Notes: generated by a model not told the origin, from the sequence alone. A DNA stretch of 64,000 nucleotides from Streptomyces sp. NBC_01268 (GCF_036240795.1 NZ_CP108454.1:3534001-3598000); one strand, 5' to 3'. Numbered from the stretch's first letter, positions 25,117 through 33,442 are shown. Made by a program: numbers and translations.

Positions 25117-25895
25117 GCGTCCGGGTGGAGCGGGACGAGGAGACCGGCGTCGCCGTCGTCACCCTCGACCGGGCCGAGAAGCACAACGCCATCACCCTGG
25201 AGATGGCCCGCACCCTCGCCGAGACCTGGCGCGGCTTCCGCTACGAGGACGGGATCCGCGCGATCGTCGTCACCGGCGCCGGCGACCGGGCCTTCTGCAC
25301 CGGCATCGACCGCACCGCCGCCACGGACGTGCCACAGCCCTCCTCCCCCTACACGATCGACGATCCGCTGCTCGCAATCGGCCCCAAGGCCAACGACCTG
25401 TGGAAACCGGTGATCGCGGCCGTGGAGGGGATGGCCTGCGGCGGAGCGTTCTACCTGCTCGGCGAGGCCGAGTTCCTGGTGGCCGGCGAGGACGCCGCCT
25501 TCTTCGACCCGCACACCGCCTACGGGATGGTCTCCGCCTTCGAGACCATCCACATGGCGCAGCGGATGCCGCACGGGGAAGTCGCCCGGATGGCCCTCAT
25601 GGGCACCGCCGAACGGGTCTCCGCCCGGCGCGCGTACGAGACCGGCCTGGTCTCCGAGCTGACCGCGACCGGCGGGGCGCTCGCCGCCGCGCGGGGCGCC
25701 GCCGCCGTCATCGCCGGCTACCCGACCGAGGCCGTGCAGGGAACGGTGCGGGCCCTGTGGTCGGCCAAGGAGGCCGCCCGCGCCCAGGCCCTCGCCCACG
25801 CGCCGCACCTGGTGACGCTCGGGAACCTGCCGCCGGAGCGGCAGGCCGAGCTGTTCGGCGGGCGGGGCGGGACGAAGGGCTTCAGGACGCGGTAG
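25113..25895 (+). CDS. Enoyl-CoA hydratase/isomerase (crotonase) family protein
   Basis: 260 residues from ATG 25113, overlapping the DUF35 stop by 4 nt. Crotonase landmarks: VVTLDRAEKHNAIT near the start, the oxyanion-loop region RAFCTGID near 62-69 and AAVEGMACGGAFYLLGEAEF. In the second catalytic region the usual acidic PE is replaced by FFDPHTAYGM, so the standard hydratase Glu pair may be incomplete; it could be an isomerase, hydrolase or retro-type crotonase. Last gene of the palindrome-controlled operon; its 3' end overlaps the convergent gene by 14 nt. Confidence 0.85.
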   Translation: MSVRVERDEETGVAVVTLDRAEKHNAITLEMARTLAETWRGFRYEDGIRAIVVTGAGDRAFCTGIDRTAATDVPQPSSPYTIDDPLLAIGPKANDLWKPVIAAVEGMACGGAFYLLGEAEFLVAGEDAAFFDPHTAYGMVSAFETIHMAQRMPHGEVARMALMGTAERVSARRAYETGLVSELTATGGALAAARGAAAVIAGYPTEAVQGTVRALWSAKEAARAQALAHAPHLVTLGNLPPERQAELFGGRGGTKGFRTR

Positions 25896-26478
25896 GGGTG
25901 GGGGTGGGGGTGCCCTCGGGCTGCCTGCGCACGTCGTACACGTAGCAGTCCTTCACCTTGTCGACGGCCTTCGGGTTCCGCATCGCGACCTCGAAGGTCT
26001 TCGTCTCCCCGCCCCCGACCGTCACCACCGTCTCGGCCCCGTCCGCCTTCGAGCCGAGCGAGCCCTTGAACTCCACGACGATCCGGTACGTCCCCGCCGT
26101 CGCGTCCCGCGAGGTGATCCGCAGCGTCGCCGTGGTGTCCGCCTTCACGGCCGGCCTGCCCTTGCGCTTCTTCCGCGCGGGCTCCACGCAGTCGACCACC
26201 ACGACCTCGACACCCGCCGTCGGCGCGGTGCTGGTGGAGGCCGTCGGCGACGGCGTGTACGTGCCGTCGCCCGACCCGCCGCCGTCGTAGTCGTCGTTCC
26301 TCTTCTTGGAGCTGGAGCAGCCGCCGCCGCTGTCGCCGCCGCTCTTGCTCTTGCCCGACCTGCTGCCGGACTTGCCGCTGCCGCCACCGTGGCCGCCGCT
26401 GCTGCTGGTCTGGAAACCGGTCAGCGCGAGCACCACCACCGTGAGCGTCGCCGCCAGCTTCAGCCGTGTGCGGACCAT
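25882..26478 (-). CDS. Secreted or membrane-anchored protein with low-complexity linker
   Basis: 198 residues from ATG 26478 (MVRTRLKLAATLTVVVLALTG), a Sec signal or anchor. It continues with a Gly/Ser/Lys-rich low-complexity region (about residues 25-65), a Thr/Ser/Pro linker, and a C-terminal beta-rich domain of about 110 residues containing two cysteines (VDCVEP and KDCYVYD) that may pair. It ends in a TPTPTPTAS tail. No family recognised; the layout suggests an extracellular domain carried on a flexible wall-spanning stalk. Confidence 0.7.
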   Translation of the reverse strand: MVRTRLKLAATLTVVVLALTGFQTSSSGGHGGGSGKSGSRSGKSKSGGDSGGGCSSSKKRNDDYDGGGSGDGTYTPSPTASTSTAPTAGVEVVVVDCVEPARKKRKGRPAVKADTTATLRITSRDATAGTYRIVVEFKGSLGSKADGAETVVTVGGGETKTFEVAMRNPKAVDKVKDCYVYDVRRQPEGTPTPTPTAS

Positions 26479-26600
26479 TCCCCGCTCCCCCGTTCTTCGT
26501 CGTGTCCGCGTCACCCTAGTGCCGGCGCCGCGCCACATGGCGGGCCCCCCGCACCCGGCGTAGCGTCGACAGCGAGAGCCGGACCCGAGGAGGCCGATCG

Positions 26601-27230
26601 ATGATCCGCAACGTCGTCGGCTCGGTCCTGGCCCTCGCCGGAGCGACGGCCGCCGTCTGGAGCCCCTTCCGTGCCTGGTACGACGGCCGTCACGGGCGCG
26701 ACTACGCGATCGACGAGCTCTTCAGCGGCATCACCGACACCAAGTCCTCGGTGATCGGCTCCATCCTGCTGCCCTTCGCCTTCGCCGCGCTGCTCACGGT
26801 CCTCGGCGTCGTGCTGCGCTCCCGGCTCCTCGTCGCCCTCGCGGGTCTCGTCGTGCTCGGCTTCACGATCCTGTGGATGGTGCGGGTCGGACAGGCGGAG
26901 GGGAGCCTCACCGTCGGCGGCGACGGAACCGGCCTCGGCGACGGCGTCGCCAACGCCCTGGGCGGCGGGGTGCTGCTGCTCCTCGGCGCGCTCGTGATGT
27001 CGGGCCGCTCCGCACACCACCGCACCCGGGTCGACCAGGTGCCGCCACACGCCACGTACCCCGCGCACCCGACCCTCGACGGGTCGCCGCAGCCGACCCG
27101 GGCGTACGAGACGCAGCCCGAGCAGCCGTACGCGTACGGGCCCCCGGAGACCGCCCCGCCGCCCTCGGCCGACGTGCCCTGGGACCCGGCGCGCGACGAG
27201 ACGCCGCCGCCCCCGGAGCATCGGGCCTAG
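26601..27230 (+). CDS. Multi-pass membrane protein of unknown function
   Basis: 209 residues from ATG 26601 (GAGGAGG upstream). Four hydrophobic segments (about 4-20, 50-68, 73-92, 112-130) with a short loop carrying YDGRHGRDYAIDELFSGI after the first, then a ~75-residue cytosolic Pro-rich tail (QPTRAYETQPEQPYAYG and PPPS) ending in PPPPEHRA. Not assigned to a family. It lies between the acyl-CoA cluster and afsK and is convergent with afsK (40 nt gap); a Pro-rich tail next to a Ser/Thr kinase gene is suggestive but proves nothing. Confidence 0.75.
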   Translation: MIRNVVGSVLALAGATAAVWSPFRAWYDGRHGRDYAIDELFSGITDTKSSVIGSILLPFAFAALLTVLGVVLRSRLLVALAGLVVLGFTILWMVRVGQAEGSLTVGGDGTGLGDGVANALGGGVLLLLGALVMSGRSAHHRTRVDQVPPHATYPAHPTLDGSPQPTRAYETQPEQPYAYGPPETAPPPSADVPWDPARDETPPPPEHRA

Positions 27231-27270
27231 GGGGCGGGGGCAGGGTCGCGGGATCGGCTCTCGGGGGTGC

Positions 27271-29712
27271 TCACGCGCCCCGGTTGGTCGCCGTGCCCTT
27301 CACCGCGTCCAGCGCGTACACGCAGCGGTCCTTGCTGCACGCGTACACGACGCCGTTCCTGGCCACCGGCGAGCCGGTGATCTCGCCGCCCGTCGCCAGC
27401 TTCCAGCGCAGCTGACCGCCCGTCGCGTCCAGCGTGTACAGGACGTGGTCGGCCGAGCCGAAGTGCACCCGGCCGTCCGCGACGACGGGCGCGCCGATCA
27501 GCTCGCCGCCCGCCGCGAACCGCCACTTGGGGGTGCCGGTGACCGCGTCCAGGGTGTAGAGCGCGCTGCCGCTGCCGACATGGACGTTGCCCGCCGCGAC
27601 CAGGACCGGCTCGGTGGACTGGCGGGGCTCGGTGGCGATCCGCCAGCGGTCCTTGCCGGTGGTCGCGTCGAGCGCGTACACCGTGCCCAGGTGGTCGACG
27701 AGGTAGACCCCGCCGCCGGTGACGGCCGGGCCGGGTGCGAAGGCGGGCGGCGCGAGGAAGACGGCCGGCGCCTCGAAGTGCCAGCGGACGTGCCCGCTCG
27801 CGATGTCGACGCACAGCACCCGGGTGCCGGCCGCGACGTACACGCAGCCGTCCTCGGCCGGAGCCACCCGCACCGGCACCTGCGCGCAGGACGCGGCATC
27901 GCCGACCGGGTACGACCAGCGCTCCACGCCCGTGCGGGCGTCGAGCGCCTGGAGCCGGGCGTCGCGCCACACGTACACGGTGTCGCCGTGCACGGAGGGC
28001 CCGCCCTCGGGCGTCTCGAAGTCGGTCTGGGCGCCGGTCACCTCCCACAGCTTGGCGCCGTTGGAGGCCTCCCAGCCCTGGACGCCGCCGCCACGGGTGC
28101 CGGTGACCACGGTGCCCCGGTCCACCTGGAGGGAGTACACCCAGGCGTCCGTGTGCAGCCGCCAGCGCTCGCCGCCGTCGAGGGCGTCGAGCGCGTACAG
28201 GGTGGGCCCGTCGGAGGCGTGGATCCGGCCGCCGGCGACCGCCATGGACCAGGCCACGTCACGGGTCTTGAACTGGCGCCGGCCGCTCGCCGTGTCCAGG
28301 GCGTGCACCTCGAAGGAGGTGACGTAGAGCAGGTCGCCGTCGACGACGGGGGTGCCCCACACGTCGTTGGACATGCGGAAGCGCCAGGGCCGCCAGTGGC
28401 CGGGCGCCTCGGGGGCCTGCGGCGCCTGCTGGGCCTCGGGCGCCTGCGCGGGGCCGGGCAGCGGGCGGGAGCCGGGCGGCGGGCCGGGCTCGGAGCCGCC
28501 CGCGCCGCCGCCGGGCGGGCGGATCCAGCCGGTGGCGGTGCCCGCGGCGGCACCGAGGCCGACGCCGACGGCGGCCCGGGTGTCGGCGACCCGGGGGCCG
28601 GGCCCGATCGGCACGGCCGCGCCGGCCAGCCGTACGGGACCGGCGTCGGGCACCGGGGCGGCGGCGGGACCGGCGTGCCGGCCACCCGGACGGTCGCCGT
28701 ACGGGTCGGAGGACCGGTCCGCGGACCGGTCGGCGCGCGGGTCGCCGCCCCAGTCGGCGGGCTGCCGGGGCGGGCGCGGCGGCCTCGGCGGCTCGGCCGG
28801 GGGCTGCGGGGCGCTGGGACGGCCGCCGCGGCGGGTCTCGATCATGGCGGTGGCGCGCTGCGGCAGCCAGGCGGCCGCCGTACCGCTGTCGTCGCTGCCG
28901 GCGCCGAAGAGGTGCGGGGCCAGCTGGGCCTGGAGGTCGGCCGGGCTGGGGCGCTTGCTGACGTCCATCTGCATGCAGGCGTCGATCAGCGGGCGCAGCT
29001 CGTCGGGCAGCCCCTCCAGGTCGGGGCCCTCGCGCAGCAGCATGAAGACGGTCTCGACCGGGTTGGCGCCGTGGAACGGGGCGTGCCCGGTGGCGGCGAA
29101 GACCAGCATGGAGCCCAGCGAGAAGACGTCGCTCGCGCCGGTGACGCTGCGCGAGTCGCGGGCCTGCTCGGGGGACATGTAGGCCGGGGTGCCGACGGCG
29201 ACGTTGGTCATGGTCAGGCGCGTGTTGGAGACGCCCGACGCGATGCCGAAGTCGATCACCCGGGGGCCGTCCTCGACGACGAGGACGTTGGAGGGCTTGA
29301 GGTCGCGGTGGACGAGGCCGGCGCCGTGGATGGACTGCAGGGCCTCGGCGACGCCGGCCGCGAGCCAGCGCACCGCCTGGGCCGGGAGCGGCCCGCACTC
29401 GTTCACTATCTCTTCGAGGGAGGGCGCCGGTACGTAGGCGGTGGCGAGCCACGGCACGGCGGCGCGCGGGTCGGCGTCGACGACGGCCGCCGTGTAGAAG
29501 CCGGACACCGCCCGGGCGGCCTCGACCTCGCGGGTGAAGCGGACGCGGAACAGCTGGTCCTCGGCGAGCTCCGTCCGTACCGTCTTGATCGCCACGCGCC
29601 GCCCGGACGCCGAGCGCGCGAGATAGACGAGGCCCATTCCGCCCGCACCGAGCCGGCCCAGCACCTCGAAGGGCCCGATCCGTCTCGGGTCGTGCTGCGT
29701 CAGCTGCTCCAC
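27271..29712 (-). CDS. afsK: AfsK, Ser/Thr protein kinase with PQQ-type beta-propeller
   Basis: 813 residues from GTG 29712; GGAGG lies 10 nt upstream and the protein then begins (V)[12 protein letters not shown] like S. coelicolor AfsK, whereas the ATG at 29739 lacks a ribosome-binding site. Kinase domain 10-270: glycine loop GRLGAGGMG, Lys43 in VAIK, catalytic HRDLKPSN (Asp137), DFG, and Thr167 in the SNTRLTMTN loop, matching the remembered autophosphorylation site Thr168. A ~150-residue Pro/Gly linker is followed by eight or nine PQQ-like repeats (YALDA..G..RW). AfsK phosphorylates AfsR and affects hyphal tip growth. Unlike S. coelicolor, it is separated from afsS by an acyl-CoA gene cluster. 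Confidence 0.93.
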   Translation of the reverse strand: MEQLTQHDPRRIGPFEVLGRLGAGGMGLVYLARSASGRRVAIKTVRTELAEDQLFRVRFTREVEAARAVSGFYTAAVVDADPRAAVPWLATAYVPAPSLEEIVNECGPLPAQAVRWLAAGVAEALQSIHGAGLVHRDLKPSNVLVVEDGPRVIDFGIASGVSNTRLTMTNVAVGTPAYMSPEQARDSRSVTGASDVFSLGSMLVFAATGHAPFHGANPVETVFMLLREGPDLEGLPDELRPLIDACMQMDVSKRPSPADLQAQLAPHLFGAGSDDSGTAAAWLPQRATAMIETRRGGRPSAPQPPAEPPRPPRPPRQPADWGGDPRADRSADRSSDPYGDRPGGRHAGPAAAPVPDAGPVRLAGAAVPIGPGPRVADTRAAVGVGLGAAAGTATGWIRPPGGGAGGSEPGPPPGSRPLPGPAQAPEAQQAPQAPEAPGHWRPWRFRMSNDVWGTPVVDGDLLYVTSFEVHALDTASGRRQFKTRDVAWSMAVAGGRIHASDGPTLYALDALDGGERWRLHTDAWVYSLQVDRGTVVTGTRGGGVQGWEASNGAKLWEVTGAQTDFETPEGGPSVHGDTVYVWRDARLQALDARTGVERWSYPVGDAASCAQVPVRVAPAEDGCVYVAAGTRVLCVDIASGHVRWHFEAPAVFLAPPAFAPGPAVTGGGVYLVDHLGTVYALDATTGKDRWRIATEPRQSTEPVLVAAGNVHVGSGSALYTLDAVTGTPKWRFAAGGELIGAPVVADGRVHFGSADHVLYTLDATGGQLRWKLATGGEITGSPVARNGVVYACSKDRCVYALDAVKGTATNRGA

Positions 29713-29856
29713 TTGCCTGCCACCTCCCCGTAGGGCCATGAGGGTACGGCCCCGTGGACCCTGATTGTTCCTGTCCGGGGCGGTGGTTGCGAACCCGGGG
29801 GCGGATCGGGGTGTCCTAGCTCATATCGCCACGCGCGCCGCCGCTCGGGCGGTCAC

Positions 29857-30636
29857 TCATTCGGCGGGCTCGGCGAGGACGGCGAAGCGGGCGCCCTGGT
29901 TGTCGTGGAGGACGGCGATCCGCCCGTGCGGGGTGTCGAAGGGGTCGGTGGCGACCCGGCCGCCGAGCCGTACGGCGGTGGCGCAGGTCGCGTCGCAGTC
30001 CCGGACGGCGAAGTACGGGAGGACGTGGCCGGGCAGCTCGGCGGGGAAGGCGTCGGTCATGACGGCCCGGCCGCCGAAGGCGCTGTCGTCGCCCGCGCGG
30101 GAGCCGGGCGGGGACCAGACGCGGTAGTCGAAGGAGCCGTCGCGGCCCTCCTCGTCGGGGTCGGCCTGACGGCCCAGCCAGCCGAAGACGGTGGCGTAGA
30201 AGGTGTCGACCGCTTCGGGCTCCCGGGTGTACACCTCCATCCAGCAGAAGGTGCCGGGCCGGTTCACGGTCTCGAAGCCGTCGTCGTCGCCGGACTGGCG
30301 CAGTCCGAAGACGGCGCCGCCGGGGTCGGCGGCGAGGGCCCGGACGCCGAAGGGGCCGACGGGGTAGGGCTCCATGACCATCCGGCCGCCGGCCGCCTTG
30401 ATCCGGGCGGCGAGGGTTCCGGCGTTGCCGGTGGCGAGGTAGACGGTCCAGGTGGTGGGCATCCGGCCGTCGCGCTTGGGCAGGAGGCCGGCGACCCGCC
30501 TGCCGTCGAGGAGGGCCTCGTCGCGGTCGGGGTCGAAGCTCCAGCCGAAGAGCTCGCCGTAGAAGCGCTTGCCCGCTTCGAGGTCGGGGAGCTGCGCGTC
30601 CACCCAGCAGGGGGTGCCCTGTGTGAATACGGCCAT
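29857..30636 (-). CDS. kbpA: VOC-family (glyoxalase-fold) protein, positional match to KbpA
   Basis: 259 residues from ATG 30636. Two glyoxalase/VOC modules in tandem: TPCWVDAQLPDLEAGKRFYGELFGW at the start of module 1 and GTFCWMEVYTREPEAVDTFYATVFGW at the start of module 2 (about residue 130), each with the betaalphabeta spacing. It sits directly upstream of afsK in the same direction, 144 nt from the kinase start, which is the place of kbpA (AfsK-binding inhibitor, 252 residues) in S. coelicolor. Family call is firm; the KbpA identity rests on position and length. Confidence 0.65.
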   Translation of the reverse strand: MAVFTQGTPCWVDAQLPDLEAGKRFYGELFGWSFDPDRDEALLDGRRVAGLLPKRDGRMPTTWTVYLATGNAGTLAARIKAAGGRMVMEPYPVGPFGVRALAADPGGAVFGLRQSGDDDGFETVNRPGTFCWMEVYTREPEAVDTFYATVFGWLGRQADPDEEGRDGSFDYRVWSPPGSRAGDDSAFGGRAVMTDAFPAELPGHVLPYFAVRDCDATCATAVRLGGRVATDPFDTPHGRIAVLHDNQGARFAVLAEPAE

Positions 30637-30740
30637 GGCCTCACGCTAGGGTCCGTCTCCGCGCCCCGCACCCCTCCAAAAGCGAACATATGTGCCTTTA
30701 GGGGGTCCGGAGCCCTTGCCCCACAAGGGCTCCGAAGCAG

Positions 30741-30778
30741 TTGTCCACCGAAGTTGTCCACAGGCTGTTAATAAGCCT
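30741..30778. promoter_or_regulatory. TetR promoter region with DnaA-box-like repeats and palindrome
   Basis: Two direct repeats 13 bp apart, TTGTCCACC (30741) and TTGTCCACA (30754); the latter equals the Streptomyces DnaA-box consensus as I recall it. They abut an imperfect palindrome AGGCT-N7-AGCCT (30762-30778) in a locally AT-rich stretch 89 nt before the TetR start. The palindrome may be the TetR autoregulatory operator. Confidence 0.45.
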
Positions 30779-30866
30779 ATTGGGGAGCGGGCCACGGATC
30801 CGGGGCCCGATACCCATTTGCAGTCGGCCGAATCGCGCGCCGATCACCCCTCGGTAAGCTGACGGC

Positions 30867-31514
30867 ATGACAGGACAAGTACGCACCGTCGACGGCCGCG
30901 TGGCCGGACGACGCGGCCAGGCGACGCGGCAGAAGCTGCTCGACTGCCTCGGCGAGATGCTCAGCTCCTCGCCCTACCGGGACGTCAAGGTCATCGACGT
31001 GGCCCGGAAGGCGGGTACTTCACCCGCGACGTTCTACCAGTACTTCCCTGACGTCGAGGGCGCAGTCCTCGAAATCGCGGAGGAAATGGCCAAGGAGGGC
31101 GCGGGATTGACCGATCTGGTCTCCGGCCGCTCCTGGGTCGGCAAGGCCGGCTGGCAGACCTCCGAGGAACTGGTCGAGGGATTCCTGGACTTCTGGCGCC
31201 GGCACGACGCGATCCTGCGGGTGGTGGACCTCGGAGCCGCGGAGGGCGACAAGCGGTTCTACAAGATCCGCATGAAGATCCTGAACTCGGTCACCAACTC
31301 CCTGACGGACGCGGTGAAGGAGCTCCAGGCGAAGGGCAAGGTCGACAAGGACGTCAGCCCCGCCGCGATGGCGGGCTCACTGGTGGCCATGCTGGCGGCG
31401 GTCGCCGGCCACCAGAAGGGCTTCCAGACCTGGGGCGTGAAGCAGGCCGAACTGCGCCCGAACCTGGCCCTGTTGGTGCACCTGGGGATCACGGGCAAGA
31501 AGCCGACGAAGTAG
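30867..31514 (+). CDS. TetR-family transcriptional regulator
   Basis: 215 residues from ATG 30867. N-terminal helix-turn-helix (about 19-65): RGQATRQKLLDCLGEMLS ... IDVARKAGTSPATFYQYFPDVEGA, the classical TetR recognition helix TFYQYF. The C-terminal ~140 residues form the ligand-binding helices (KAGWQTSEELVEGFLDFWRRH, AAMAGSLVAMLAAVAGHQKG). It is the only TetR gene in the window and lies amid the palindrome-controlled catabolic genes, yet its own upstream region has a different palindrome, so control of the CTGAC regulon is possible but unproven. Followed by a strong terminator. Confidence 0.92.
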   Translation: MTGQVRTVDGRVAGRRGQATRQKLLDCLGEMLSSSPYRDVKVIDVARKAGTSPATFYQYFPDVEGAVLEIAEEMAKEGAGLTDLVSGRSWVGKAGWQTSEELVEGFLDFWRRHDAILRVVDLGAAEGDKRFYKIRMKILNSVTNSLTDAVKELQAKGKVDKDVSPAAMAGSLVAMLAAVAGHQKGFQTWGVKQAELRPNLALLVHLGITGKKPTK

Positions 31515-31555
31515 CCCCCGCGAGCCCTCGGGGCTCTCCTTCACCCGTCCTGTCG

Positions 31556-31612
31556 CGCCGGCGGCGGTCCCGCGCTCGTACCTGTCGTACGGGCCCGGGA
31601 CTGCCGCCGGCG
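31556..31612. terminator. Large bidirectional terminator
   Basis: A 17-bp stem (31556-31572 with 31596-31612, one G-T pair) whose loop contains a further CGTAC/GTACG hairpin; followed by TTCTTTC. It separates the TetR gene from the convergent DUF385 gene. Confidence 0.85.
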
Positions 31613-31617
31613 TTCTT

Positions 31618-32106
31618 TCACCCCTCCGCCGGGGTGGTCCTGGTCAGCCGGAAGAGGCGGATCTCGCGCTCGATCCGCGCCTGGTACGTCGCGTACGGCG
31701 GCCAGAAGGCCAGCGCCGCCCGCCAGGCCGCCGCCCGCTCCTCCCCCGCGAGCAGCCGGGCCCGTACGGGGAAGCTCTCGCCGCGCCAGCTGACCTCGGC
31801 GTCCGGGTGGGCGAGCAGGTTGGCGGTCCAGGCCGGATGACCCGGGCGGCCGAAGTTGGAGCCGATCAGCAGCCAGGTCCCGTCCGCCGGCTCCGGCATG
31901 CAGGCGAGCGGGGTGACCCGCGGCTGCCCGGACTTCGCCCCCTTGGCGGTGAGGACCACGCCCGGCAGCATCTGCGCGCTGAGCATCACCTTGCCGCGCG
32001 TCAGCCGGTGCACGGTCCGGTCCATGGCGGGGATGAAGTGCGGGGCGACCTTGGCGAAGGCCCGGGTGGAGGAGACCTTCTGCATCAGGCGCAGTCCGAT
32101 CGGCAT
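31618..32106 (-). CDS. DUF385 / nitroreductase-family F420-dependent oxidoreductase
   Basis: 162 residues from ATG 32106, immediately adjoining the acyl-CoA dehydrogenase stop (co-transcribed). The split-barrel deazaflavin-dependent family is shown by GVVLTAKGAKSGQPRVTPLAC near residue 50-70 and WLLIGSNFGRPGHPAWTANLLAHPDAEV near 78-105. Relatives (Ddn-like) bind F420 and reduce quinones, nitro compounds or enones. Placement behind an acyl-CoA dehydrogenase in the regulon suggests reduction of a catabolic intermediate. Confidence 0.88.
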   Translation of the reverse strand: MPIGLRLMQKVSSTRAFAKVAPHFIPAMDRTVHRLTRGKVMLSAQMLPGVVLTAKGAKSGQPRVTPLACMPEPADGTWLLIGSNFGRPGHPAWTANLLAHPDAEVSWRGESFPVRARLLAGEERAAAWRAALAFWPPYATYQARIEREIRLFRLTRTTPAEG

Positions 32107-33306
32107 CTAGGCCACCTCCCCGAAGAGTCCGCTGCGTTCGGCGGCGCGGGCGCGCAGCCGGTGGACGGGGCCGAAGAGGAGCTCGTCGGCGGCCGCGCGC
32201 CGGAAGTACAGAGGGGCGTCCTGCTCCCAGGTGCCGCCGACGCCGCCGTGCGGCCGGGCGGTCTCCGCGGCGACCGCCCGCAGCGCTTCGAGGGCCTGGG
32301 CGAGGGCCAGCGCGCCGGCCTCCGGTTCGGCGTCGTCGAGGGCGGCGCAGAAGGTGAGCGAGCGGGCGGCCTCGACCCGGACCACGAGATCGGCGAGGTG
32401 GTGCTCCACCGCCTGGAAGGAGCCGGCCGGGCGCCCGAACCGCTCGCGGGTGCCGACGTGCTCCACGGTCCGGTCGAGGGCGGCGCGGGCGGCGCCGACG
32501 GCCTCCGCGGCGAGGGCGACGGCCGCGGTGCGCCCGGCGGCGGCGAGCGCGGCGAGGACCACCGGCGCCTCCGCCCCCTCCTCCCCCAGCAACTCCCCCT
32601 CCACGTCCCTGAACTGGACGGTGGCCTGGGACCGGGTGACATCGAGCGCGGGCTGCCGCTGCCGTACGAGTCCGGCCGCGCCCTCCGTCCCGCGCACCAG
32701 GAAGAGCAGGGTGCGGCTGCGCGGGAAGCCGCCGGCGTGCGCGGCGACCAGGAGCAGCCCGGCGCTGTGCCCGTCGAGGACGTGGACGGCCTCGCCGTAG
32801 AGCGACCAGCGCTCGGCGCCGGCGGGCCGGGTCGCCTGGACGCCGCCGGAGCGCCCGCCGCCGGACCAGGGCTCGGCCGCGTTGTCCCCCGTCAGCCCGA
32901 GGGCGAGCGGGAGCGAGCCGCCGGGCAGGGCGAGGGCGCAGGTCAGCGACCCGTCGGCGATTCGGGGCAGCAGCTCGGCACGCTGCCGCTCGGTGCCGAG
33001 GGCGGCGATCAGCGGGGCGACGAGGACGGCGGTGGCGAGCAGCGGGGAGGGGGCGAGGGCGCGGCCGGTCTCCTCGCAGGCGAGGGCGAGTTCGGCGGGA
33101 CCGCGGCCGGCTCCCCCGTACTCCTCGGGCAGGGCGATGCCGGGCAGGCCTAGGGTGCCGGCCATGGCGGCCCAGAGCCCGGTGTCGTACCCCTCGGGGG
33201 TGATGACGGCGGCGCGGATCTCGGCCGGTCCTGCCCGCTTCGCGAGGAGTTCGCGCAGGGTCCTGCGGATCTCCTGCTGGCCTTCGGTGACGGCGGCGGT
33301 ACGCAT
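32107..33306 (-). CDS. Acyl-CoA dehydrogenase family protein
   Basis: 399 residues from ATG 33306 (GGAGGGG upstream). Acyl-CoA dehydrogenase layout: LPEEYGGAG near residue 60, ACEETGRALAP, and the C-terminal FAD-contacting RERFGRPAGSFQAVEHHLADL. The usual TCALALP-type substrate/flavin segment is present, but the C-terminal GGxGY...E motif is altered to HGGVGGTWEQDAPLYFRRA; such divergent subunits often work as heteromers in sterol-type FadE enzymes. A CTGAC-N5-GTCAT site is 18 nt upstream. It is in an operon with the DUF385 gene and divergent from a thiolase-like gene. Confidence 0.87.
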   Translation of the reverse strand: MRTAAVTEGQQEIRRTLRELLAKRAGPAEIRAAVITPEGYDTGLWAAMAGTLGLPGIALPEEYGGAGRGPAELALACEETGRALAPSPLLATAVLVAPLIAALGTERQRAELLPRIADGSLTCALALPGGSLPLALGLTGDNAAEPWSGGGRSGGVQATRPAGAERWSLYGEAVHVLDGHSAGLLLVAAHAGGFPRSRTLLFLVRGTEGAAGLVRQRQPALDVTRSQATVQFRDVEGELLGEEGAEAPVVLAALAAAGRTAAVALAAEAVGAARAALDRTVEHVGTRERFGRPAGSFQAVEHHLADLVVRVEAARSLTFCAALDDAEPEAGALALAQALEALRAVAAETARPHGGVGGTWEQDAPLYFRRAAADELLFGPVHRLRARAAERSGLFGEVA

Positions 33307-33323
33307 GGGGCTCCCCTCCGTAA

Positions 33324-33338
33324 CTGACGGGGCGTCAT
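33324..33338. promoter_or_regulatory. CTGAC-N5-GTCAT operator, site 8
   Basis: CTGACGGGGCGTCAT: inner TGACG-N3-CGTCA is perfect, outermost pair mismatched. 18 nt upstream of the acyl-CoA dehydrogenase ATG. Confidence 0.72.
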
Positions 33339-33427
33339 GTTAGAGCGGGGAGCGCCAGAAACACAGCCCGCGGCGCTCCGGAATCAAGCGCCCCGGCCCT
33401 CCCTACGGGGCACCGGATCGACCGTAT

Positions 33428-33442
33428 CTGATGTACCGTCAG
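33428..33442. promoter_or_regulatory. CTGAT-N5-GTCAG operator, site 9
   Basis: CTGATGTACCGTCAG (one arm mismatch; flanks T and A extend it) ending 4 nt before the ATG of the second lipid-transfer gene. No Shine-Dalgarno fits between, so that mRNA may be leaderless with the operator over its promoter. Confidence 0.72.

Noticed and set aside
17890..29712. Antibiotic biosynthetic gene cluster around the SARP gene
   Set aside because: AfsR is a pleiotropic regulator; no polyketide synthase, NRPS, RiPP maturase or other core enzyme is present in the window.
13382..33442. The palindromes as KstR or KstR2 sites
   Set aside because: They lack the AACNNGTT core of KstR and the CAAG/CTTG arms of KstR2 as I recall them; only the gene content resembles those regulons.
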